Notes: generated from the sequence alone by a model not told the origin. A DNA stretch of 64,000 bases from Paenibacillus nasutitermitis (GCF_014641075.1 NZ_BMHP01000001.1:1-64000), one strand, 5' to 3'. Counted from the stretch's first letter, positions 28,822-37,771 are shown. Made by a program: numbers and translations.

Positions 28822-29898
28822 CTAGAAATAAAAAGGCTGGACACAAACAGGCTTGGACACCTCGATGCTGCATCCGGTATATTGCAATTTGCCTGATTCC
28901 CGGTCTACCCGGAAGGTGGCGATATTATTCGTATCGCGGTTAGCCGCAATCAGGTAACGGCCTCCAGGGGTAAGTGCAAAATGCCGCGGATGGGCCCCCT
29001 GAACATCGGTATGCTCCACCAGGGTCAGTCTGCCTGTTTCTTCATTAATTGCATAGACAACGATGCTGTCATGGCCGCGGTTGGACCCGTATAGAAAACG
29101 TCCATCCTCCGAAACGGCAATTTCGGCGCAGCTGTTCTCCCCTTGAAACCCGTCCGGTAAGGTCGAGACGGTTTCAACCATTGATAGCGGACCGCTCTTG
29201 GCCTCGTAGGTGAAAGCAGTAATGGTGGAATCAATTTCATTAATCACATAAGCGTATCTTCCATCGGGACGGAACGCCAGATGTCTCGGTCCAGCCCCGG
29301 GATGAAGGTTTATTTCCTGTCGGAGCTCAAGCGTCCGGGCCGCCGGATCAAGCGTGTAGCTGCTGATGCGGTCGAGTCCCAAATCCTGCACGAAGAGATA
29401 GTTGCCATCAGGACTGAAGAAAGATGAATGAGGGTGCGGTTGATCCTGGCGCTCCGGATGCGGTCCGCTTCCTTCGAACTGCTTCACATCGACAAGCTCT
29501 CCCACCTGGCCATCTGCCGTTAAGGCCACCAGGCCGATCATACCGCCGTGGTAGCTCGCTGCGATCAGATATTGATCGCGGGGATCCCGTTGAATATGGC
29601 AGGTCGGCGCATTGACGGTCGGCGCCTTATTTAACAGATTCAATGCCCCGGTAGAGGGGTCTATCGCAAAAGCGGCCGCTTCCCCCGTCTTGTTGCCCTG
29701 TGGATCAGCCGCTTCCGAGATCGCATATAGTCTGCGGTTAGCAGGATCGACATTCAAAAAGGTCGGATTTTTAAGTCCCGTGTATTCATGGGCAAGGGAT
29801 AATTTCCCCGTCGTCTCATCAAAGCGGTACACATAGAGGCCGCTATTCTCCGATTCCGCATAGGAACCTGCAAATATATACAACGTCTGACCGTTCAT
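28822..29898 (-). CDS. pgl: 6-phosphogluconolactonase-like lactonase (YkgB/Pgl family)
   Basis: A 358-aa seven-bladed beta-propeller of the lactonase family. Repeats such as 'SGLYVYRFDETTGKLSLA', 'GPRHLAFRPDGRYAYVINE' and 'HPRHFALTPGGRYLIAANRD' are diagnostic. Family members hydrolyse 6-phosphogluconolactone in the oxidative pentose phosphate pathway; some paralogues act on other lactones. No signal peptide, so cytosolic. I chose ATG 29898 (GGAGGAG about 7 nt upstream) over an upstream frame start at 29919. It is divergent from the DUF2087 gene. Confidence 0.85.
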   Translation of the reverse strand: MNGQTLYIFAGSYAESENSGLYVYRFDETTGKLSLAHEYTGLKNPTFLNVDPANRRLYAISEAADPQGNKTGEAAAFAIDPSTGALNLLNKAPTVNAPTCHIQRDPRDQYLIAASYHGGMIGLVALTADGQVGELVDVKQFEGSGPHPERQDQPHPHSSFFSPDGNYLFVQDLGLDRISSYTLDPAARTLELRQEINLHPGAGPRHLAFRPDGRYAYVINEIDSTITAFTYEAKSGPLSMVETVSTLPDGFQGENSCAEIAVSEDGRFLYGSNRGHDSIVVYAINEETGRLTLVEHTDVQGAHPRHFALTPGGRYLIAANRDTNNIATFRVDRESGKLQYTGCSIEVSKPVCVQPFYF

Positions 29899-30052
29899 CT
29901 TACCGACTCCTCCCGTCATGGATATTCTTCCAAGCTCTAATTATAAAGTGAGATGAAGCCGTAAACAAATATTAATCTTGCTTATTGAAAAAAACCAAAC
30001 ATAATGATATTATGTCTATTGTTATAACTAACTTTAAATGGAGTTGTTTGGA

Positions 30053-30817
30053 ATGAATGTGTCGGAATATTTCTATAGCGCATCACTGCAGGACTTGAAG
30101 AACGGCTTTGTATTCGATGCTGCCACGGCAAGCTACTATTGCCTGATTTGCGGCGAGGCGTTTGAGGACGGCGACGTCTTTCCTGTTGACGACCGTTATA
30201 TGGAAGCCCGTAAATATATTCGTCATCACATCTGTCAAGTCCATGGCTCCATGCTGGATTATTTGCTTGAACTGGATAAGAAAGCTACCGGTCTGACGGA
30301 TTTGCAAAAACAGCTCATCGGCGCTTTTTCATCCGGATTGTCAGATGCGGAGACGGTTAAGCTTACAGGTGCGGGAAGCGCCTCGACGATCCGGAATCAC
30401 CGTTTTGCTCTCAAGGAGAAAGCCAAACAGGCCAAATTATTTCTGGCTACTATAGAGCTGATGGAAGCCGCGCTCCCCGGCGAAGCGAAGTTCATGCCGA
30501 TTCACCGGGCTGCCCCGCAGGTCGATGAACGGTACGCATTGACACAGGAGGAATATACCGAACTGCTGGCGCAATATTTGCCCTACGGATTGAAAGGGCC
30601 GCTCACCGGTCTCCCGCGCAAGGAAAAGCGCAGAGCCGCGCTGCTGCGCCATATTGCGACAAGCTTCAAGAAAGGCCGCAGGTACTCGGAAGCAGCGGTC
30701 AATGAGATCCTGAAGCGTTTTTTGAGCGAGGATTACGTGACGCTGCGGCGCCATTTGGTGGATTATCATTTTCTCAGTCGTGAGACCGATGGCAGCTCTT
30801 ATTGGCTTACCGTATAA
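30053..30817 (+). CDS. DUF2087 domain protein with zinc-finger-like N-terminus
   Basis: A 254-aa putative DNA-binding regulator. The N-terminus has a C-x2-C...H-x4-C-like cluster ('YYCLICGEAF' then 'YIRHHICQVHGSM'). A LuxR-like helix-turn-helix segment follows ('LTDLQKQLIGAFSSGLSDAE', 'SASTIRNHRFALKEKAKQAK'). The C-terminal about 70 residues are DUF2087 ('KEKRRAALLRHIATSFKKGR', 'EILKRFLSEDYVTLRRHLVD'). ATG 30053 has GGAG 8 nt upstream. It is followed after 24 nt by a GIY-YIG gene, likely co-transcribed. Confidence 0.82.
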   Translation: MNVSEYFYSASLQDLKNGFVFDAATASYYCLICGEAFEDGDVFPVDDRYMEARKYIRHHICQVHGSMLDYLLELDKKATGLTDLQKQLIGAFSSGLSDAETVKLTGAGSASTIRNHRFALKEKAKQAKLFLATIELMEAALPGEAKFMPIHRAAPQVDERYALTQEEYTELLAQYLPYGLKGPLTGLPRKEKRRAALLRHIATSFKKGRRYSEAAVNEILKRFLSEDYVTLRRHLVDYHFLSRETDGSSYWLTV

Positions 30818-30841
30818 TTTCATTCAGGAGGAATTTAGAAC

Positions 30842-31261
30842 ATGGACAGACGAAAGGAATTACAGAATGAATTCGCCTCCCGCAAGAGAGCAATGGGAGT
30901 TTTTCAGATAAGAAACCTCGCAAACGGCAAACGCTACATCGCCACGACCTCAACGCTGGACTCGGCATGGCAGCGTGAGCTGTTTATCCTGAATATGGGC
31001 TCGCACCGTAACTCCCAACTGCAGGCGGATTGGAAGCGCGACGGAGGAAAGCAGTTTGAATTTGAGGTGCTGGAATCTCTCAAGCTGGGCGATGAGGTCC
31101 GGAATGATTACAAGGATATTACGGTACCCGGAGGAGGCGTACAGCGGAATGTTGTGATGGGCTACAGGGATGCACTGAAGAAATTGGAACAGAAATGGCT
31201 TGACCGGTTGCAGCCCTATGACTCGCAGGGTTATCATAAGCAGCCCAAGAAAGATGATTAA
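30842..31261 (+). CDS. GIY-YIG nuclease family protein
   Basis: A 139-aa protein with the GIY-YIG fold start 'GVFQIRNLANGKRYIATTST', where the two conserved tripeptides appear as GVF and RYI. Downstream are a conserved 'LDSAWQRELFILNMGSH' helix and 'FEFEVLESL'. A catalytic Glu pattern is less clear, so activity is uncertain. AGGAGG precedes the ATG. Its partner is the DUF2087 gene upstream; a link to DNA processing or restriction is conceivable but unproven. Confidence 0.82.
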   Translation: MDRRKELQNEFASRKRAMGVFQIRNLANGKRYIATTSTLDSAWQRELFILNMGSHRNSQLQADWKRDGGKQFEFEVLESLKLGDEVRNDYKDITVPGGGVQRNVVMGYRDALKKLEQKWLDRLQPYDSQGYHKQPKKDD

Positions 31262-31303
31262 TTTAACAGCCGCATTCAAAAAAATTGTTAGGAGCTAACT
31301 GAA

Positions 31304-32575
31304 ATGTCCACCTCTACCGCAGCCCACGCACCAGGCGGCAAGCTGCTCAGCAACCGTTTTTTTCAAACGGTATTATTATCAAATATTCTTCTGCAGATCG
31401 GAATTTGGGTCCGCAACTTCGCTGTTCTGCTCTACGTCACAGACAAAACAGGCGACGACCCCATTGCGGTATCGCTGATATCGGTTGCTGAATTCGCCCC
31501 GATCTTTATTTTCTCCTTCATCGGCGGAACGTTCGCTGACCGCTGGCGCCCCAAGCGGACGATGATCTGGTGCGATTTCATGTCGGCCGCTTCGGTCTTT
31601 ATCGTCCTGTTGACGATTATGTTTGAAACGTGGGAGGCGGTTTATTTTGCCACCTTCGTCTCGGCCATTATGTCGCAGTTCTCCCAGCCTTCGGTCATGA
31701 AGCTGTTCAAACAGCATATCCATCCGCAGCAGCTGCAGAACGCCATGGCCATATTTCAGACATTAATTGCGATTTTCATGATCATCGGTCCGACGCTCGG
31801 CGTTATTGTTTACCAGAATTTTGACATCAATATTTCAATCGGCGTAATGGGCGTCGCTTTTGTGTTATCCGCGCTGGTCCTGTTCCGGCTTCCAGCCGAT
31901 ATCAAATCCAAAAGCGAGACCGCCGGGACCGGCAAGGTCATGCATGAGATGGCCGAAGGTTTCCGCTATGTATGGCGGAGTCCGGTGCTTCGAACATTAT
32001 GCGCCGTGTTCGCCTTGGCCGGATTAAGCATCGGTGTTGCGCAGACGCTTGGCTTGTTTGTAGTCACGGAACGCCTCGGCCAGCCGAAGGAATTTCTGCA
32101 GTTCATCCTTATGGTGAACGGCTGCGCCATGCTGGTCGGCGGCGCGTCGGTGGTATGGATTGCCAAACGGGTATCCCCCCAGAAACTGCTGGCGTTGGGA
32201 ATGATCGTGGGAGCACTCTGTACGGCAGCTATCGGCTTGTCAACGAATGTGACCCTGACCTTGGTCCTGCAGTTCGTGAACGGTCTGTTCTTTCCGATCA
32301 TTCAGGTAGCCATCAGCACCATGATGCTGCAATGGTCGGCGGAATCCCATGTCGGACGGGTAAATGGGGTGCTCAGTCCCATGTTCGTCGGGATGATGGT
32401 CATTATGATGGCATCCGCCGGCCCGATCAAGACGGTTCTGCCGCTCGTCAGCATCTATGCCGGAGCAGGAGTCGTCATGTTTATCGGCGTGCTGGTGCTG
32501 ATTCCCATCTTCAAGCATAAAGCGCCCGAGCATGCGTCCAATCAGCAGGCTGCCCCGGAGATGGGCTTACACTAA
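31304..32575 (+). CDS. MFS transporter, MFS_3/EntS-like
   Basis: A 423-aa twelve-helix major facilitator of the MFS_3 type (macrolide or siderophore exporters). Typical segments are 'ILLQIGIWVRNFAVLLYVTD', 'FIGGTFADRWRPKRTM' (MFS motif A) and 'SQPSVMKLFKQHIHPQQLQN'. The C-terminal tail is hydrophilic. It probably exports a hydrophobic compound or siderophore; the substrate is unknown. TAGGAG lies before the ATG. It follows the GIY-YIG gene by 42 nt and ends at a terminator. Confidence 0.88.
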   Translation: MSTSTAAHAPGGKLLSNRFFQTVLLSNILLQIGIWVRNFAVLLYVTDKTGDDPIAVSLISVAEFAPIFIFSFIGGTFADRWRPKRTMIWCDFMSAASVFIVLLTIMFETWEAVYFATFVSAIMSQFSQPSVMKLFKQHIHPQQLQNAMAIFQTLIAIFMIIGPTLGVIVYQNFDINISIGVMGVAFVLSALVLFRLPADIKSKSETAGTGKVMHEMAEGFRYVWRSPVLRTLCAVFALAGLSIGVAQTLGLFVVTERLGQPKEFLQFILMVNGCAMLVGGASVVWIAKRVSPQKLLALGMIVGALCTAAIGLSTNVTLTLVLQFVNGLFFPIIQVAISTMMLQWSAESHVGRVNGVLSPMFVGMMVIMMASAGPIKTVLPLVSIYAGAGVVMFIGVLVLIPIFKHKAPEHASNQQAAPEMGLH

Positions 32576-32626
32576 GAGCCGGAACGGTTATTTACGGCAA
32601 CGGGGTTAATAGATTAGAAACTTATG

Positions 32627-32655
32627 AACCGGCAGTCCAATGGCTGCCGGTTTTT
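32627..32655 (+). terminator. Rho-independent terminator after the MFS_3 gene
   Basis: A perfect 9-bp stem (AACCGGCAG / CTGCCGGTT) with an 8-nt loop is followed by TTT. It insulates the sigma-factor operon from upstream transcription. Confidence 0.88.
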
Positions 32656-32794
32656 AAGTTTCGCTGCTTGCTCCCATAATCTGCTGCGACAGACACGTCC
32701 GCTTCCCATGTTCAACTGCTGCCAGCAGCAAGCTCTGCAATGATTTTATCACCCCCCGGTCTTCATTCATTGTATAATCGATTGAAACAGTCAC

Positions 32795-32821
32795 GGAACT
32801 ATTATTCTACTCATCCGTCTA
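32795..32821 (+). promoter_or_regulatory. Candidate ECF-type (autoregulatory) promoter
   Basis: GGAACT at 32795-32800 and CGTCTA at 32816-32821, 15 bp apart, match the general ECF promoter form (GGAAC/AAC -35, CGTC -10). It lies 20 bp before the sigma-factor start, as expected if the factor drives its own operon. A vegetative-looking TATAAT at 32773-32778 lacks a matching -35. Confidence 0.6.
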
Positions 32822-32841
32822 CTTTTGCGAGGTGAACACAG

Positions 32842-33408
32842 TTGCAGTTCGATTACTTGAAACATGTCAAGGGCGGCCTGGACCGTCATGCCGTGCTGGA
32901 TGAACTCATGCAGGCATATGGCAAGGACGTCTGGAACTTCGCCTTCTTCATGACACATCGAAGAGAGCTGGCCGACGATATTTCCCAGGAGGTATTCATC
33001 AAGGTATTTGAGCATTTGTATAATTTCCGGGGACAATCGTCAGTGAAAACATGGCTGCTTGCCATTACCCGCAACACGGCGCGCGACGTGCTGCGGTCGG
33101 CCTGGATTCGCCGTGTTACGCTCATGCCCAGCCGTTATGAAGCCCAGCAGTCCCATCCTTCAGCTGAACGGGAGACCATCGACAAGCTTATGACCGAACA
33201 GGTCTGGGCGGTCGTCTTGAAGCTGCCTCCCAAGCTGCGCGAGGTGCTGCTGCTGAGCATCCATTACGGACTGTCGATGAATGAAATGGCGGACATGCTT
33301 GGAGTGTCGACCGGCACCGTGAAATCAAGGCTTCACCGGGCGAGAAATGCGGTTAACCGCAAGCTCGACGAGGATGCCGTGTTAACCGGGGGGGAAAAGT
33401 GGACATGA
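32842..33408 (+). CDS. ECF RNA polymerase sigma factor
   Basis: A 188-aa ECF sigma factor. Region 2 is 'ELADDISQEVFIKVFEHLYN' and 'SVKTWLLAITRNTARDVLRS'; region 4 is 'LKLPPKLREVLLLSIHYGLS' and 'VSTGTVKSRLHRARNAVNRK'. Start is TTG 32842 with GAGGTGA 6 nt upstream. Its stop codon overlaps the next start (ATGA), so sigma and the binding-protein-type anti-sigma are made together, as in sigma/anti-sigma pairs. It probably transcribes its own operon from the GGAACT/CGTCTA promoter and targets elsewhere. Confidence 0.93.
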   Translation: MQFDYLKHVKGGLDRHAVLDELMQAYGKDVWNFAFFMTHRRELADDISQEVFIKVFEHLYNFRGQSSVKTWLLAITRNTARDVLRSAWIRRVTLMPSRYEAQQSHPSAERETIDKLMTEQVWAVVLKLPPKLREVLLLSIHYGLSMNEMADMLGVSTGTVKSRLHRARNAVNRKLDEDAVLTGGEKWT

Positions 33409-34922
33409 AAGATCCGGTAAATGACTGGGAGCGCCGGCTGGCGGAGAGGCCTCCAATTCGAAGCGGGTTCACCTCAGATCTTGAACGTAAAGTGAGGGAA
33501 CGCATTCGCATGAGAGAAACCAAACGCAGATTTCCATTCCGGGCCGCCGCCGCTGTACTGAGCATCGTCCTTTTGTTCGGCGGAGGCTGGTGGTTCCGCG
33601 ATGATTTGAAACAAATCCTGCAGCAAGACCATGCTGACGATGCTCTGTCTTCGCTGGCGAACGATCCTCTGAAGGATGAAGGGGATCTCATACTCAAAGT
33701 CCAGGACTACAAATACAGCAATTTCATGTCGGATATCGGCCGTCCCTTTGTGCTGCGTCATCCTTCAGTGGAATTCAGCTTATCGACACCGCCGGATACG
33801 GATCAGGATAAACTTCTGGAATGGATCGACAAAGAACAGCCGGATGTGCTCAGATTGACGCCGCATCAATTTCAGGAACTCGCCGGTCAAGGGAAATTGA
33901 AAGCGCTGGATGCTTTTGCTTCCAAGGATGGGGTCAAGCTTGATTCCATGTATGAGCCGGTAGTCAAGACTATCCGTCAGCTGGGAGGGGGGGAGCTGTA
34001 CGGCTTTGCCCCGATCTTCAGCACGGAAGCCATCATTGTCAATAAGAAGCTGTTCGAGAAATATAATATTGAACTGCCCAAAGACGGCATAACGGTTGAA
34101 GAGCTGCTGCAGACCGCGATGCGTTTCAACGGTACGGGCGTAGCCGGCTTGACCACTTCAACGGGCAGAAACGGATTCGGTTTGTTCAACCAGCTTGGGG
34201 ACATGTCGGGACTGCGTACTCTAAGCCCGGACGGCAGCCGCTTGACCCTGGACACCCCGGCCTGGAACAGCCTGTGGAACAAGGTGACGGAAGGACTTAC
34301 AGCCGGGTGGATTATTGACAATGTGCTGGACTGGTCGAAGTACCCGAACGGACTGTCAATGGAAAAAATGAGCAAGCTTGACGCTTTCGCACAAGGCAAG
34401 GCGGCGATGTCCATCAATGCATACTCCTACGGGAATCAGTTGATGCAATATCAGGTGGATCCTTCCGATGTGGACTGGATGGCGGTTGTCCCGGGTTCCG
34501 TTGATACCTCGGTCGGCTTTTATCTCGATACGATCTATGCGATCAATGCCAAGACGACGCAGGAGAAGGCGGCGTGGGAACTGGTGAAATTCGCAGCAGG
34601 GCCGGAATATGCGAAGAAGCTGATCGGCAAAACGGGCAGCGAGCCTGTTTATATGGAACAAACACTACTAGCCTCTCTGCCTGCCGAGCAGTGGAAAGCT
34701 TTTTACCCGCCCAATCTTGACCCGGAGCAAATTGTAGCCTCCATTAAACGTGGGTTCGATAATAAAGAACTGCCAAAAATCCAGAGTGAGATCTATAAGA
34801 GCGGCTCATTGACCATGAAGGCAGTGCTAGAAGGCAAGCTTAAGACGGATAAAGCGCTGGGAAGCGTGGAAGAGAAGGTGCAGAGCGGGAATCCTGCTCT
34901 TCAAAAAGGTGCTTCCCAATGA
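33405..34922 (+). CDS. Membrane-anchored solute-binding protein, probable anti-sigma sensor
   Basis: A 505-aa protein with an unusual layout. Residues 1-45 are a charged cytosolic segment, 46-64 a single transmembrane helix, and about 80-500 a family-1 extracellular solute-binding protein ('PFVLRHPSVEF', 'YGFAPIFSTEAIIVNKKLF', 'FAQGKAAMSINAYSYGNQ'). There is no lipobox, so it is held by its helix with the N-terminus inside, the topology of anti-sigma factors. The 4-nt overlap with the sigma gene supports that role. No zinc-binding ZAS motif (HxxxCxxC) is seen. ATG 33405 has a G-rich site 9 nt upstream. A plain binding protein is the alternative. Confidence 0.8.
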   Translation: MKDPVNDWERRLAERPPIRSGFTSDLERKVRERIRMRETKRRFPFRAAAAVLSIVLLFGGGWWFRDDLKQILQQDHADDALSSLANDPLKDEGDLILKVQDYKYSNFMSDIGRPFVLRHPSVEFSLSTPPDTDQDKLLEWIDKEQPDVLRLTPHQFQELAGQGKLKALDAFASKDGVKLDSMYEPVVKTIRQLGGGELYGFAPIFSTEAIIVNKKLFEKYNIELPKDGITVEELLQTAMRFNGTGVAGLTTSTGRNGFGLFNQLGDMSGLRTLSPDGSRLTLDTPAWNSLWNKVTEGLTAGWIIDNVLDWSKYPNGLSMEKMSKLDAFAQGKAAMSINAYSYGNQLMQYQVDPSDVDWMAVVPGSVDTSVGFYLDTIYAINAKTTQEKAAWELVKFAAGPEYAKKLIGKTGSEPVYMEQTLLASLPAEQWKAFYPPNLDPEQIVASIKRGFDNKELPKIQSEIYKSGSLTMKAVLEGKLKTDKALGSVEEKVQSGNPALQKGASQ

Positions 34923-36307
34923 TAAGAAACTTCATAACTGGCATGAGCGTGACCTTTAAGGTGCCGTCCCCGATACACTGGAGGGGCATTTGGCTGTCTG
35001 TTTTCGCCGGGTTAACCGTTCTGCTGCTGCTGTCCGGCTGTACGGAAGATTCCACAAAGCAGAAGCCCGTCGGTGCTATTAAGGTAGCGGTGGGAGACGA
35101 AAGGATGTTTGAATGGTATTATCAGGACTATTTTGACTTGGTCTACCCTGACGTCCCCATCGAATTTGTGATAACCGGTGATATCTACAAGGATGGGGAT
35201 CCTCTGGGAGCCTACGCAAAATTGATTGAGGAGAACAAGCCGGACATTATCATTTCAGCCCCTGCGTATTATGACCATATTGCCAATCTGGGTCTGCTGG
35301 AGGATTTGACCGATTGGATGAGCCGCTCGAAGATGGTGGAGACGGATTATCAGCCGGGTGTTGTCAAAATGCTGAAAAACAATCAGGAGCATAAAATATA
35401 CGGTTTGTCCCCTGATTACGACTCGTCCTTGCTTTACTATAACGCGGATCTGTTCAAGCAATTCGGCATTGAGCCTCCGACCAGCGGGATGACCTGGAAG
35501 GAGCTGCTGCAGCTGTCTTCCCGGTTTGAACAAGCGGGTAAAAGCGAAGAGGACATTATCGGCTATCATGATCCATGGATGCAGGATCTGAATTCCTTTA
35601 TCTTCAATACGCTCAACGGCACGGAAGGTCTGCAGCTTGTGGACTGGAAGCGGGGCAAACATCTGATCGATACGCCGGCCTGGCGCCAACTGATGGAGAC
35701 GGGCGTGAATGCGATACGTGAAGGAGGCGTCAAGATTCAGGGCGTAGAGCTTCGCGAAGAGGACGGCGTCAAATACATTGATGAAGGAGCAATCGCGAAG
35801 CAGGATCTGTTCGCCAAGGGCAAGGCTGCCATGGCGATCGATATGTATGCCAACAGGACCCGATTCGATCAAGCCAAATTCAACTGGAGCGCGGTCCTGC
35901 CTCCCGTAAACAGCGCTAACCGGGAATCGGGCGGTTTTATGCGGATGGATGGGGTCTTCAGCATAGCAGCCAGCTCGCAGATCAAAGAAGAAGCCTGGAA
36001 AATGCTCCGTTTCATCGGGGGCGAACGCGTAGCTAAGGTGATATCCAAAACGGACGGCAAATTGTCCATCCACCAGTCAGGTCTCAAATACAATACGGAT
36101 CCGCTTGCGGAGATCGCCTTTTCCCAGCAGCCGACGCTTACGCCGGTTGACTTCACCGACCGGGGCGATTTCTATAAAGAGGAGAACGCCATGATTGAGA
36201 CAGAGCTGCAGGCTGTGCTCAAGGAAAAGCAGACTCTGGATGCCGCGATCCAAAACATGCAAAAAAAAGGACAAGCCTTCGTTGATCTGTATGGAGTGAA
36301 GAAATGA
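34919..36307 (+). CDS. Extracellular solute-binding lipoprotein
   Basis: A 462-aa lipoprotein with a long N-region before its lipobox LLSGC (C41). The mature part is a family-1 solute-binding fold similar to the proteins before and after it ('YGLSPDYDSSLLYYNADLF', 'FAKGKAAMAIDMYANR', C-terminal 'LDAAIQNMQKKGQAF'). No permease or ATPase is in the operon. It may deliver ligand to, or compete with, the membrane-bound sensor. Start ATG 34919 overlaps the previous stop by 4 nt, with AAAAAGGTG 7 nt upstream. Confidence 0.88.
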   Translation: MIRNFITGMSVTFKVPSPIHWRGIWLSVFAGLTVLLLLSGCTEDSTKQKPVGAIKVAVGDERMFEWYYQDYFDLVYPDVPIEFVITGDIYKDGDPLGAYAKLIEENKPDIIISAPAYYDHIANLGLLEDLTDWMSRSKMVETDYQPGVVKMLKNNQEHKIYGLSPDYDSSLLYYNADLFKQFGIEPPTSGMTWKELLQLSSRFEQAGKSEEDIIGYHDPWMQDLNSFIFNTLNGTEGLQLVDWKRGKHLIDTPAWRQLMETGVNAIREGGVKIQGVELREEDGVKYIDEGAIAKQDLFAKGKAAMAIDMYANRTRFDQAKFNWSAVLPPVNSANRESGGFMRMDGVFSIAASSQIKEEAWKMLRFIGGERVAKVISKTDGKLSIHQSGLKYNTDPLAEIAFSQQPTLTPVDFTDRGDFYKEENAMIETELQAVLKEKQTLDAAIQNMQKKGQAFVDLYGVKK

Positions 36308-37656
36308 GGATTACGCGGCTGAGCTGGAGAACAAGTATGGCCTGCCTGGCCTCGCTGGTGATGGTTTTCTTGCTGCAGGGTTGCATGAAGGGACCTTCAG
36401 AGGAGAAAACCCCCAGCCAGTTGGTTATTGCCGTCAATTCCGCAATCAGCTATGAGTATGGGTACCGTGATTATTTGGAGGCTGCCTTCCCAGACTTAAC
36501 GGTGAAGCTGGTTGAAATGAAGGTTGATGTTAATCAGGATATGGTGCAGCAGCTGAAGCAGTTTATACGGGAGGAACAGCCGGATTTGATAACAGGCGCG
36601 TTCGGTTATTATGTGGCCTTAGCCGATAACGGATTGCTGGAGAATTTAACGGCGCGGCTTTCGGGCAGCGGGATGTCGGAGGATGATTTTCAGCCGGGCG
36701 TGATGGAGCGGCTCAAGCAAACGGATAATGGGGAACTGTATGGCCTGGCACCGGCATTTAACTCCCAGGTGCTTGTATTTAATACGGATTTATTTGCCAA
36801 ATATGCCGTTCAGCCGCCCAGTGACGGAATGACGCTTCCGGAGATATTTAAACTGGCTGACACCTTCTCCCGCGCAGGCGGAGCAAAGGATGGTGTAGTT
36901 GGTTACCATCAGTCACTCAGCAGCCTGCCGTCAGACCAGTTGTCCAACTTAGCGCAAAGCGAAGCCTTGCAGGCCTATAACCCGAATACCGGGGAGATGA
37001 CCATCAATACTTCGTCATGGAAAACGATATTTCAATCGGTTGTCGATTTATATGGCAGCGGGGCACTTGCGATGCAGGATGTGAAGCCGGAGATCGTGGA
37101 CGGGGTGGAGCTGTATGGGAAAGAAGCGATGGAGGAGTCCGATCTGTTTAAGCAGGGGAAAGCGGCCATGACCCTGGCCAATCACGGCCAGTATGCCGGG
37201 TCCGGATTCAACACCGGGGAAGTGACGCCGCCTGTCACCACTGCTGACCGAAACCGCACGGTTCATCTCTATGTACCAAGCGTTATGAGCATCCGCTCGG
37301 GATCGCCAAATGCGGACAAAGCCTGGGAAGTGATCCAATTCATGAACAGTGATCATATGGCGAAGGTACGTGCCAATCTGCAGGATGACGGGTTCTCCAG
37401 CCTTAATGCCTACCGGCAGTTTGATGCAAACCCTGTGGTGGATAAGCTTTACGCCCTTCATTCGGTTCCGCTGCCTACCAAGCTGCCAAAGATGGGATTT
37501 GAAGCAGAAGTCAAATTTACGAATCAGCTGATGGAGCTGGAAAATGGCGAGATCGCGGCGGTCGTCAAGAAGGACAAGACGCTCGATGCCGCTATTGCCG
37601 TCATTCAGAAGGAAGGACAGTTTCTGCTGAACGCAGCGATGCCTGCGGAGAAATAA
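36304..37656 (+). CDS. Extracellular solute-binding lipoprotein
   Basis: A 450-aa lipoprotein with lipobox LLQGC (C27) and the same family-1 binding fold as its two upstream neighbours ('YGLAPAFNSQVLVFNTDLF', 'FKQGKAAMTLANHGQYA', 'LDAAIAVIQKEGQF'). It is the last of three paralogous binding proteins behind one sigma factor; the start overlaps the previous stop by 4 nt. The three differ in their putative pocket segments, so they may bind different ligands. The operon ends at a strong terminator 22 nt downstream. Confidence 0.88.
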   Translation: MRITRLSWRTSMACLASLVMVFLLQGCMKGPSEEKTPSQLVIAVNSAISYEYGYRDYLEAAFPDLTVKLVEMKVDVNQDMVQQLKQFIREEQPDLITGAFGYYVALADNGLLENLTARLSGSGMSEDDFQPGVMERLKQTDNGELYGLAPAFNSQVLVFNTDLFAKYAVQPPSDGMTLPEIFKLADTFSRAGGAKDGVVGYHQSLSSLPSDQLSNLAQSEALQAYNPNTGEMTINTSSWKTIFQSVVDLYGSGALAMQDVKPEIVDGVELYGKEAMEESDLFKQGKAAMTLANHGQYAGSGFNTGEVTPPVTTADRNRTVHLYVPSVMSIRSGSPNADKAWEVIQFMNSDHMAKVRANLQDDGFSSLNAYRQFDANPVVDKLYALHSVPLPTKLPKMGFEAEVKFTNQLMELENGEIAAVVKKDKTLDAAIAVIQKEGQFLLNAAMPAEK

Positions 37657-37677
37657 AATTTATTATCTTTTACGATC

Positions 37678-37705
37678 AGGAGGCTGCCGCGGCGGCCTCC
37701 TTTTA
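37678..37705 (+). terminator. Terminator of the sigma/solute-binding operon
   Basis: A near-perfect hairpin (AGGAGGCTGCCG pairing with CGGCGGCCTCCT, one G-T pair) is followed by TTTTATTT, 22 nt after the stop. Confidence 0.9.
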
Positions 37706-37771
37706 TTTGTCAACACATTGTGGGGTCCGGGAATATTGCTTATCATTCATCGGGCTTATCCATTTATACAT

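Noticed and set aside
28586-28873. 95-aa reverse-strand frame after the lactonase gene
   Set aside because: It runs through the lactonase terminator, overlaps the gene end and lacks a ribosome site.
32773-32778. TATAAT as a vegetative promoter for the sigma operon
   Set aside because: The position 17 bp upstream reads CACCCC, so no -35 is present; the ECF-type pair nearby fits better.
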